From the NCBI GenBank assembly GCA_039720395.1, contig CM077826.1:36980790-37044789 (forward strand): DNA of 64,000 bases. The letters run 5' to 3'. This DNA comes from Liquidambar formosana. Its lineage: Eukaryota > Streptophyta > Magnoliopsida > Saxifragales > Altingiaceae. Below are positions 48,453 through 58,566 of this stretch, in pieces (position 1 is the stretch's first letter; each line of letters begins with the position of its first letter). The position numbers and the translations under genes were made by a program. Below the pieces are notes generated by a model. The model was not told the DNA's origin and did not search any database. It saw only the letters and a list, made by a program, of their open reading frames with translations.

Positions 48453-49712
48453 ATGGAAGCTCTAGACAAATTCTTAAGTGATTTTCTGAAAGTTATGAGT
48501 GCAGAGGCAAGGAAGGAGTTCAAGCGCTACTGCTTGGATCCATTATTCTCTTTGATGCATGTGAAGCTTGAAACCACTCTTCTTACTGCTGCTACATACT
48601 TTTGGGGTCCCCAACTTCATGTATTCCATTTCAACTATGAAGAGCTATGCCCAATAATGGAAGAATTCTGCGCTTTGTATGGAGTTTCACCTATAGGGCC
48701 TTTCATCTTCCCTACCCCACGCTCAACTTACTTGACTTCCTTCTCCAACGTCCTTGGGATTTCTCAACAAGAGGCCTCCATATTTGTGAAAGATCACATG
48801 GTGAATATCATGGAAATAGCAACTTCCTTTTTGGCTCATGATAGCAAAAGTACCCTAAATTTCAACTTTAATACTCAACACGCTCTTGCTTTTTGCTTGA
48901 TTGGTCGCTTCCTTATCTCCACGGGGACCCTCTATGTCCCTATTCAAATTTGTGAATTGATTCCCTTTCTTCTCAAACATCACAACATGATTCCTATGGT
49001 GCTAGCTGAAACCCTCAATAGCTTAGACAAAGTTCATGATAATCCACAAGCCCCATTAGGAGGGAGCCCCATTCTACTGCAGATGTGGCTACTCGAAAGG
49101 CTTAACTTCTTATCTCCTACCACCATTAATCCATACAAACCCCAACATTATTGTTGCCGTCGAGTTGAACTCCCTGGTCAATTTTCTTTGAGGGAATGGT
49201 TGGGCTACTTCCAAGTTCTCTCGTGGCAAAACATCAAGTGGCTTGTCTTCATATGGGGATGCAAGGAACAAATTCTTCTCCGAACTTCTGGGTGTGCTAT
49301 GGTCAAGCTTATAGGGTTGAAATCAACTTCATTCTATTGGACCTCAAGAATCCTTCGTCAGATGGGTGCCATGCAAACCATACCTACTTCTGTGGTATTC
49401 GATCATTCTATGGAACCTATGGGCCCCATAATAGTTAAGTGGGCCAAAACTAGATGGACTGACCAGCTGAAACTGACTCTAATTGAAAACACTGATGGGC
49501 CTTATGTCATGAGCCCTAAATACAAGATATGGTTGAAGACTAGCTTGGGTGAAAGAGAAACCATATGCAGGGAAAGGATTTATGACCTTATCAAGGACAC
49601 AAGACTTGGATTTTGCAGGGATGACATTTTGGAAGCAGTGGAAGCAGCACATGCCCATGACTTACGAAAGAAGCGAAGACTTGAAAGAAAAGAGCAAACC
49701 AAGAGACTCTGA
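48453..49712 (+). CDS. PMD-1 of gypsy-2: intact antisense plant mobile domain protein
   Basis: This is an uninterrupted 419-codon frame without introns on the strand opposite to gypsy-2 gag-pol. It starts MEALDKFLSDF. Residues about 60-85 (ELCPIMEEFCALYGVSPIG) correspond to the conserved gate block of the plant mobile domain (MAIN/MAIL family). GGSPILLQMWLLERL is at about residues 202-216, and WLGYFQVLSW and TRWTDQLKL follow. The C-terminus (RKKRRLERKEQTKR) is strongly basic and may be a nuclear localisation signal. It has its own TATA box 49 bases upstream. About 11% of residues differ from the gypsy-1 copy over the first 141. Host relatives act in transposon silencing and gene expression; what the element-borne form does is unknown. 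It is the best preserved gene of the gypsy elements here. Confidence 0.8.
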   Translation: MEALDKFLSDFLKVMSAEARKEFKRYCLDPLFSLMHVKLETTLLTAATYFWGPQLHVFHFNYEELCPIMEEFCALYGVSPIGPFIFPTPRSTYLTSFSNVLGISQQEASIFVKDHMVNIMEIATSFLAHDSKSTLNFNFNTQHALAFCLIGRFLISTGTLYVPIQICELIPFLLKHHNMIPMVLAETLNSLDKVHDNPQAPLGGSPILLQMWLLERLNFLSPTTINPYKPQHYCCRRVELPGQFSLREWLGYFQVLSWQNIKWLVFIWGCKEQILLRTSGCAMVKLIGLKSTSFYWTSRILRQMGAMQTIPTSVVFDHSMEPMGPIIVKWAKTRWTDQLKLTLIENTDGPYVMSPKYKIWLKTSLGERETICRERIYDLIKDTRLGFCRDDILEAVEAAHAHDLRKKRRLERKEQTKRL

Positions 49713-50068
49713 AGAAAATCAAAAGGACTTGAAGACTTTAGAAATAGGATATTTATGGCATGTCAATAGTTCTTTATTTAACACCAACTAAATTGCTATG
49801 TCAATCAATTAGTTCTAAATGAATTGCCAATAATAATTTAATTTTGAGATTTCTTATTGTGGTGTTGTTTGGACTGCACCCAAGGTAACTTTGTGGGTTG
49901 CCTACGTATCCCCATCCTTTTTCTTCTTTTTCCTTTTTCTTTTTTTTTTCTTCTTTTTCTTTTTTTTTTTTTATTTTTTTCTTTTAGGAATGGGGAATCA
50001 GGCCCTCGTAGTTCAAATGCCTTAACTTTTGCCTAGGCCGCCCTTATGGGTTTTCAACCTAGCAAACC
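49713..50068. other. Spacer between PMD-1 and pol of gypsy-2
   Basis: This is non-coding. It contains the pyrimidine tract at 49911-49985 (purines on the gypsy-2 strand) and the conserved GGGTTGCCTACGTATCCCC block at about 49895. Confidence 0.7.
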
Positions 50069-51509
50069 TCATACATAATACTTCTTCAATTGATCCAAAT
50101 TGGTAGGGCGAACGAACTTAATCCCATCCAAATCCATGAGGCGAACAGCCCCTACTGGCAATATCTCTTTAATGACATACGGGCCACCCCAACTTGGCTT
50201 GAACTTTCCTCGTGGATCAAAAATTAGAGCTCTAATTTCTTTTAACACCAAATCCCCTGTTTTCAAACCTCAGTCTTTGACATGCTTGTTGAATGCTCTT
50301 GTAACCCTTTGCTGATATCCCTGCACATGATACAAGGCCCTTAATCGCCTTTCATCTAACAATGCCAACTCATCATAACGGTTCTTAACCCAATCTGCTT
50401 CTACTATCTGATTCTCCATGGCAACTTGTAATGACGGTACCTCCAACTCAATAGGCAAAACAGCTTCCATCCCATACACCAAAGAATAGGGGGTAGCCCC
50501 TGTTGACGATCTTACGGATGTTCTATAGCCCCACAAGGCTAAGGTAACTTCTCATCCCAATTAGTGTAGATGTCAGCTATTTTCTGTAGTATCTTCTTAA
50601 CATTTTTGTTGGCGGCCTCCACTGCTCCATTACTCTGCGGGCGATAAGGGGAGGAGAGATGGTGCACTATGTTGTATTTCTGCAAAAGCTCCTTGGTTTC
50701 TTTATGAAAGTGTTGACCATTATCTGAAATAATCTCATGGGGTACCCCATATCTATAAATGATGTTGAGCTGTATGAACTGCACTACCTTCTTAGCATTC
50801 AGGGTCTTGAAAGAAGCTGTATCCACCCACTTAGTGAAGTAATCAATAGCTACCAAGATGTATTCATGCCCATTGGAGGCTTTTGGCTTAATCTGCCCAA
50901 TTATATCTATTCCCACACTGCAAATGGCCACGGCGACGACATGCTTATCAAAGGCATGGAAGGCAAGTGTTGTCCATTAGCAAAAACCTGACACTTGTGA
51001 CACTTCTTGACATGTGCATGGCAATCTCTCTCCATTGTAGACCAATAATAGCCCAACCTCATGATTTTCTTAGCTAGCATATAACCATTCATGTGCGGTG
51101 CTCCAACTCCTTCATGGATTTCACTAACAAGACGTTCAGCTTCTTCCTCAGTGACACACAATAGATGGACCCCATCGAATGACCTCCGATATAGCTTTCC
51201 TCCACACAAAACATAGTGACTTGCCAACCTCCTTAGTGTTCTCCTATCAACACAGGATGCTCCTTCTGGATACTCCTTTTCCTCGATGAACTTCATGATG
51301 TCATGGTACCAAGGATGACCATCTTTCATCTCTCCTTCTCGAATAGAGTAGCAGTACACGGGTCTTTCTCTGCATTTTATCACCAACGGTTTTACATTCC
51401 CACCATCCGGGATTTCCACTATAGAAGCTAGAGTTGCTAAAGCATCGGCGAACTGATTCTTATTTCTCGACAGATAATTGAACTCTATTTCCACAAATTC
51501 CTTAGTCAA
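50069..51509 (-). pseudogene. gypsy-2 integrase
   Basis: The zinc-binding region (EIHEGVGAPH, CHKCQ), the catalytic core with DYFTKW, SDNGQHF and NGAVEAANK (D, D and E all kept) and the C-terminal KTGDLVLKEIRALIFDPRGKF part are present. A lost G near 50925 shifts the frame, and a two-base loss near 50537 shifts it again. A stop at about 50267 precedes the last part. Apart from these breaks it is far better preserved than the gypsy-1 integrase. Confidence 0.8.
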
Positions 51510-52529
51510 GGCTTCTAACTAAGCATGATACGACATCAGCTTTTCATCACGAGTCTTCCATTTTCCTTTTATCTGGCAAATAATCAGTGCTGAATCTCCG
51601 AAAACTTCTAACTCTTTAATCCCCAATTCTAGTGCAGCTTCCAACGCAAGGATGCAGGCTTCATACTCAGCAATGTTGTTGGTTGCTTCAAACCCTAACT
51701 TAACTGCCAAGGGTGTGAATGCTTCCTCAGGTGAGACCAGTAGAACTCCTATCCCATACCCTTTCTTATTTGCAGCTCCATCAAAGTATACTTTCCAACT
51801 CTTCTTTCCAATCTCCAGGACATCCTCATCGGGGAATTAATCATTGAATTGTTCTGACGATGCCACAGGGCAGCTAGCTAAGTAATCTACAATGATACTT
51901 CCTTTTACCGACTTCTGCGTTACATACTTTATGTCGAATTCATTAAGGAGAATCGACCAACGAGCAGTTCTGTAGGACAAGACCGGCCTTTCTATCAAAT
52001 ACTTCAGTGGATCCATACGACTTATCAGGAAAACCTCATAAGACATCATATAGTGACGGAGTTTCTGAGTTGCCCACACCAGAGCCACACAAGCCTTCTC
52101 TATGGCATTGTACTTCACCTCGTAGTCTGTCATCTTCTTGCTTAGGTAATAAATGGCATTCTCCTTTTTCGACCCCTCAAGGTACTGAGCCAGCATAGCT
52201 CCCGTCGCGGTTTCAGTGACCGTCAAGTATAACAATAACAGCTCACCTTGTCGCGGAGGAACTAGGATTGGTGGATTACTCAAATACCTTTTAATAGTCT
52301 CAAAAGCTTTTTGACATTCTTTGTTCCATACTTTCGGTACACCCTTCTTAAGCAGCTTGAAAATCGGCTCACACACCATAATCAAGTTAGCAATAAATCT
52401 GCTTATGTACTGAATTTTCCCCAGAAATCCTCGAATCTGCTTTTCTGTGCTAGGCGGCTCCATCTCCACAATAGCTTTGATTTTCCTTGGATCAACTTTG
52501 ATTCCCCTCTGAGTAATCATGAACCCTAA
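51510..52529 (-). pseudogene. gypsy-2 RT connection, RNase H and archaeal-type RNase H
   Basis: It is collinear with gypsy-1 5020-6000. The first RNase H (YYLSKKMTDYEVKYNAIEK) and the second domain with VYFDGAANKKG (catalytic Asp kept), NNIAEYEAC and GDSALIICQ are readable. Stops occur near 51837 (Gln to stop) and 51519. The two RNase H domains in one polyprotein identify the Tat/Ogre branch. Confidence 0.8.
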
Positions 52530-53426
52530 TAACTTGCCCGCAGTGACACCAAAGGCGCATTTCTATGGATTCAACCGCAAGTTGTACTTCTTTGCCCGTT
52601 CTAGGAACCTTTCCAATGCCATGAAATGTCCTTCTCGATCCACGGACTTCACGATCATGTCGTCCACATACACTTCTACCTCCTTATGGATCATGTCATG
52701 CAGCAATGTTGTAACAGCTCTCTAATAGGTAGCCCCAGCATTTCTCAAACCGAACAGCATCACTTTGTAGCAATATATTCCCCACTGTGTGATAAAAGCT
52801 GTTTTCTCCATATCTTGCAGTGCAATCTTTATTTGATTGTATCCGGAAAACCCATCCATAAAAGAGAGTAGTGCGTGTTCCACAGTACTATCTACCAACA
52901 CATCAATGTGGGGCAAAGGAAAATCATCCTTAGGGCTTGCTGCATTAAGATCTCGAAAATCCACACATATCTTTACTTTTGCATCCTTTTTAGGTACCGG
53001 CACTATATTAGATAACCATTCTGGATATTCCACAACCTGTAGGAACCCTGCGTCTAGTTGCTTGGTTACTTCCTCTTTTACCTTCAATGCCCATTCAGGT
53101 TTTAACCTTCTCAATTTTTGCTTTATCGGCTTTTTAAGGGGATTAGTGGGGATGAAATACTGCACAATGTCTAGATCTATGCCGGGCATGTCTTCATAAG
53201 ACCATACAAAGGCTGTTATGTTGGCCTTTAAGAGGGTTATCAGCTTTTCTTTTTCAAGTGGTGAGAGGGTTATCCCAATTTTAATTATCTTTGGCAATTC
53301 ATTTGTCCCTAAATTGATTGATTCCAATTCATCCATGTTAGGTTCGGTGACACCCCTTTTCCTTCGCTCGACGAGCTCTGGGGGGACGTCATTCCTAGGA
53401 TCTATATCCATGCCATAAATATCCAT
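52530..53426 (-). pseudogene. gypsy-2 reverse transcriptase
   Basis: It starts MDIYGMDIDPRNDV at 53426. It contains VDFRDLNAASPKDDFPLPHID, MDGFSGYNQIKIA, and the catalytic YVDD of VEVYVDDMIVKSVD. It stays in one frame but has stops near 52720 (Gln to stop) and near 52565. No frameshift is visible in this part. Confidence 0.8.
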
Positions 53427-53627
53427 AGAAGAAAGGAAAGAAACACTGCAAGCAAACAATGTATAAAAGAAACACACTTCATTAAAGGAACTAACCAAAA
53501 GACACAAACATGAAGATAAAAAAGGAAACAAAACTTAGTGCCACAACTATGAAACGACTTCTAACTCCACAGAATGGGATAGGCAGACACACTTTATTGA
53601 AAGCAAGAAAGACTCTAACTAAGGAAC

Positions 53628-53886
53628 CTACAAGCTACTATCAGGTAGGTCATGATCTTCTTCTTTTAGGATCTCTACGATAGCTCCATTTTCTAGATAC
53701 CAATTGTGAAGTGGCATGGTTGCATAGTGAACTGACGAATCTTGGCAATCTTCTGTTGCTGACTCCCCCAAAGTAAGAACCATATCTTGGAACATGGTGA
53801 CCATAGCATCGGTATCCACATGCTCTACCCAGTCTTCTTTCTTCTTTCCCATAGAGTTGTACCAACTTGTCAAGCTCTGAGGATTC
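53628..53886 (-). pseudogene. gypsy-2 protease tail, left of copia-B
   Basis: It matches the C-terminal 85 residues of the gypsy-1 protease frame (LTSWYNSMGKKKEDWVEH... to DLPDSSL). It is the continuation of the frame at 62487-63732, separated by the copia-B insertion. Bases 53427-53627 are the linker to the RT. Confidence 0.8.
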
Positions 53887-55540
53887 TGTTAGAGTTATGC
53901 CCTAGAGCCAATCATAGAGATGATTGTTTAGGGATAAAGGAACAATCATTTGATTTCATTTATGTATGTCACATTTATTATTGATTTAATAAAAGGGCTT
54001 ATTCTATTATGTTTGTATGCATCATTTATATTTACATAATATGTCCAAGGAGTTAGAGTTGAGAATATTGAATTACAAAGAGTTGTAATTATGAGACTGT
54101 AAATATATCTCTGTACTAAACTCCTAAATCATTCCTAGTTGAAGGTTCACTATGATGGACAGTAATGAACCATAGGACTAGCACTTGTTAGGTTGACTCT
54201 ATAGGAGGATAGCTGGTCTCAAGCTATTTGTGTGGAGACACTACAACCAACAGGTGGGTGCCTGTTAATAGAATAGGTACACTGAATGTGACCAAAGATT
54301 TGAGATAAACTGAATGGAGTTTTAACCTGCCTGTCAATCAGTTTCTCAATGTTATAGTGGTACAAGTAATCCTTAGACCTGAGACACCATAGTTACCTTA
54401 TGCATGTAGCTTTAGAAGTTTGATAACACTAAGTGCAGATTCTATTCATGGGTCTGTAAAGGTGTTCATTGGCCCTATTGCTATGTGTATGAAGGCATGT
54501 GAGTGATCAACAAGGAATCCATTACTCTCAGGAAAAAGAGAGAGAATGTCTCATATAGCATTCATAATATAACTCATTCAGTCCATGGCCATGGCAGTGT
54601 GAATATGGAAAGGAGTTTCCATAAGTTCATCATTGAGTTGATATTTATGAATGAGTATAAAGTAATTGAACTAGGGACTTGACAGACTTCCATGTCCTAT
54701 TAGTTCAATTGGAGACATTGTGTAAATGGAAGGATGCAATTGTAACCTATAAACTATAACAGAAGGGTTCTTTGATAGATACATATTCACTTCATTAAGG
54801 ACGACACCATGAACCATATGCTAGGTGTTATTCATGGTTAGTAGAAGCCCTAATTGATATAAGTGAGTTATAATCAATTAGGGAATTGGAAGGAGTTCCA
54901 ATTAGACCCTAAATGGAAAGAGTTTCATTGTGCACACCTCGTGCTATTCCTACTACTTGATGATGTGAACCCAATGGGTCACACACTGATCATGCAAGAT
55001 GAGCTTTAAAGTCTATGAGAGAAAGGGTATGAGTGCATAAAGAATAGTTCTTTGAGGCCTATTTATATTTGATATAATTTATAGGGGTTATTGTGCAATT
55101 TAGAGAAATTGCATCACACCCTAATAGGGTTTCCCCCTAGGGCCGGCCCCCTTAGTGTGGACTATATAAGTCACACTATGATGTGTGACATCATCACAAG
55201 TTGAAATCCCAAGGGGCTGTCCAGATTTTCCAGCCTCCCTCTCTCTCTCTCCTCTCTTCTCCTTCACTAGCAACAACAAGGGAAAAGAAGGAAAAGACTT
55301 GAAGCTCTAGCTGGGTGTGGATACCGTTGGAGGCAGCACACTTGGGCTGCTCATTCACCGCTGTCCGGAATCAAAGCTTGGAGCAAAAAGGAGAAGACAA
55401 AAATTCTGTAAGTGTTCTAACCCTCTTCATAGCTAGGGTTTGATTTTGTATATGCATAGTTAGATTCATGGGCTGTGGAATCAAAGGGAAAATTTTTATA
55501 TTCCGCACTTCTATTTTTCCCTCTTGTATGATTCCCAACA
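53887..55540 (+). repeat. 5' LTR of copia-B
   Basis: It runs from TGTTAGAGTTATGCCC to TTCCCAACA, 1654 bp. TATATAAG is at 55163-55170. It differs by several percent from the copia-A LTRs. Confidence 0.94.
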
Positions 55541-55541
55541 G

Positions 55542-55553
55542 TGGTATCAGAGC
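55542..55553 (+). other. Primer binding site of copia-B
   Basis: TGGTATCAGAGC, complementary to the 3' end of initiator Met tRNA, lies one base after the LTR. Confidence 0.9.
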
Positions 55554-58500
55554 CATGACTATGCATAATACAAAATACATATGGGCTGGAATTTATGGTG
55601 TAGTTGAATGATTCAAAAATCTGGAGAATTTTTACTGCAGAATTGTTCTTCTCTCTGGCCGAACCTAGGGTTTGGAACCCTAGGTCTATTCTTCTTCTAC
55701 TCCTCTTCTAAATCATGGTTAAGGGTAACCATTGATGCAAAGGTTGTATAGGGTTTGAATTGGAAGAAGAAGAAAAAGGAAAACTGGGTTTTCTGAAGAG
55801 GGTCGAATCTGGGTTTTAGAACCCAGAGGTTCTTGCAATTAAATTCAATCAAAGCTTCTGTATTTTTGATGCAAATCTATTTTAGGATCATCATATATCA
55901 TGTGTATATGATTTTCTTTAAGTTTCAAAAAGGTTTTGATGGAAAAAGATTCAAAAAGTTTGAAAATTTTTCATGAACAGCATAGCAGATTTTCTCTGCA
56001 GAAAAGTCATCAATGGAGTTTTGATTAGAACTTGAGTTAGGGAACTCCAAATTGCATGAAACCAATTGCATTAGTTTCCTAAGACATGTAGGATAATGAG
56101 AAAATTCGTTTGGTAGCCTAATTCATTAATCTTGCTAGGTTTTAAATCAATTTCTGACCATGGACAGTATGCTGTCAAATTCTGGGCAGCATACTGTTGT
56201 TTTAATTGTTTAGAACAATTGGTGATGATTCGATCATCCAAACCTCTTCTAGAAGCTTAGTATTTCATGTAGGGACATGATACAAAAGCTGGTTTCAATG
56301 GAGGAGTCGAATTGATAAGGTTTTAGAAGCTATTGTGACCTTCAAGGTCTGCAACAATGGCTCCAGCAATGGGTTTTGGAAACCCTGATTGTTTTTGATG
56401 ATGGCAGCCACTTCCACCACTCCTCACGTGTCCAGAGGCTTGTCCCACACTCCTAGGATGTTCTCCCATGGCTGGCCATGGCCTTCCCCAGTCGTTGGTG
56501 GCCATGGCAGCCTAGCCAAGCTCAGGCAGCCCCCTGGTTGTGACGGCTGCATAGAGTTAAGGATGAAACCCTAATTTTGAGTTAATGATGAAACCCTAAT
56601 TTCATTATGGCATTAATTAAAACCCTAATTGGAATATTAATTACCTTTATTAAGAGTTAATGATTGGTCATTAAATGACCAATCATGGTTATTAATTGTT
56701 AGGGCATAATTAATACCATAAATGATGTCTAGGGTTAGGGTTTTGGAAACCCTAATTAGTGTAATTAATTAAGGGTAATTAATACCCTATTTGGCATTAA
56801 TTAAACCCTAATCCCTTTTATTAAATACCATATGAACCTAGGGTTTTAATGATTGGACATTAAATGACCAATCATAAGGAATTTAATGATTAGGGCTTGC
56901 ATTTAGGGTTTAGGGTTATGCGTTTAGGGTTTAGGGTTTTAGGAAACCCTAATACACTAATTCATCATTTAAATGATTTTATTTAATTCCCATGTTAATT
57001 ATTTAATTAATATTGATTAATTTTATAATGTTTTAAATGGTTTAAAATACAATTGGGGATTAAATTAAAATCTGGAAATTCTTAATTAAATGAAATTGAT
57101 TTGTTTAATTAAGGAAACCCTAATATTGGATATTAGAGTTATTTTAGGAAACTTTATATGTTTAAATTAATTTGATTAATTGAAACTAAAATGTCTTAAA
57201 TGTTAAGACTTTATTTAATTCTGGATATTTTTGTTAATACCTAATAAGATTAGGATGCATTAATGAGATTAATGTAAATCATTCAAGAGAATTACCATAA
57301 TGCCCATATGTTTTAATGCTTACAGTTTTTCTTTACATTATGCAATGAGATTGTATGTATGTGTTTGGATGATGATTATGGACTATACCCTTTAAACCAA
57401 TTGTGATTGGCCGTCTTATGAATGGGATGTTATTATTTACAAGAGTTGTAATTTTATTAAGGTGATGTAATTTATTTGGGGCTTGCATGCCACCTTCCCT
57501 CTCCCTCTCTCTCTATCATTCTCTTATGTACCCCACATTCCCCTTATGTATCCCTTTCTTTAAATTATGTAAATGTTATGTAATCGAGAGCGCACTAAGG
57601 AGCATGGTGGACCCAAAGGAGCATGATAGAGCCTAACAAGCCAATGGTGGAGACCATCAAGCCAAGGGAGCAGATTGAAGGACTTGAAAGCTTAGAGAAG
57701 TGTTTCAAGACAGCATGCATGTTTTGAATGTGTTATTTTACGATCACCTACACCCACCTTAGACCTTGGATTCAATCTATTGGCTTGGATTGAATTCTCT
57801 CAAAGTCCATAATCATCATAGTGGGAGCTTTTAATGAGATTAATAGTGATAGCTCCAAATCCATAGATCGTTATATGTCTCTTCTTAGGGACTAATATCG
57901 ATAAGTGGATTATTATTATTTTATGCTGTTCAATTTTTATTTATATGCATGAGATGTATGTTAATTTGATGAGACCCTTAAAAACCCCTCTCTTTTAACA
58001 TTAAGTTGGAAATGGAGAATACATTAGGGAATGGATTCTTCATTGCCTTCCATCATTATAGGATCATCTAACGTCCCTTAATGTGGGTACCTGGCTGCAG
58101 ACATGTAGGAGCTACCCATATTAAAGACATTACTTGAAACTATCACATATATAGATATCATGGGGTGCCTAAGCTGGTATATACCAAGAAACTAACATGT
58201 GAGGTATATATTTGGTGAAACATACCTGTGTGAATGATGGGCTTAACTTAACTAGGGAAGTATTCCAAGAAACTAACATGTGAGGAGTATGTACCCTAGA
58301 GGCAAAACGATTGGAATTTGCTTATGAAGCAATAGACAAAGAGTTGTCTTCTTACTGTGGGTTAGAAGTCAAGAAACTAACATGTGAGGCTTCTAGGTCA
58401 CAGTGGGACCCCAATCCCCATTAGGAATGAGATTCCCGAATTCCATTAGAGGGTGTATGGAATTTGATAAAATAGTGGGAGGTACCATATGATTAAAGAC

Positions 58501-58566
58501 CTGATCATTATGGATTAAAAATGAAATCTGATTTTCTGTTTAATTTTCTGTATGTAGATCACCGTA
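55554..58566 (+). other. Leader of copia-B
   Basis: This leader of about 3 kb before gag is closely similar to that of copia-A. It holds palindromes at 56660-56686 (perfect, 27 bases) and 56849-56875 (one mismatch), TTTAGGG-like motifs at about 56898-56945, and the four hairpins at 58078-58395. Confidence 0.85.
58078..58395 (+). promoter_or_regulatory. Four-hairpin leader module of copia-B
   Basis: Hairpin 0 has arms 58078-58089 and 58113-58124 with ACATGT in the loop. Hairpins 1-3 have loops AAGAAACTAACATGTGA at 58186-58202, 58267-58283 and 58371-58387. Stem 1 is TATATACC/GGTATATA, stem 2 GTATTCC/GGAGTAT and stem 3 TAGAAGTC/GGCTTCTA, with a second ACTGTG/CACAGT stem outside. Spacing between the loops (81 and 104 bases) is identical in copia-A. 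It ends about 170 bases before the gag ATG. Confidence 0.68.
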
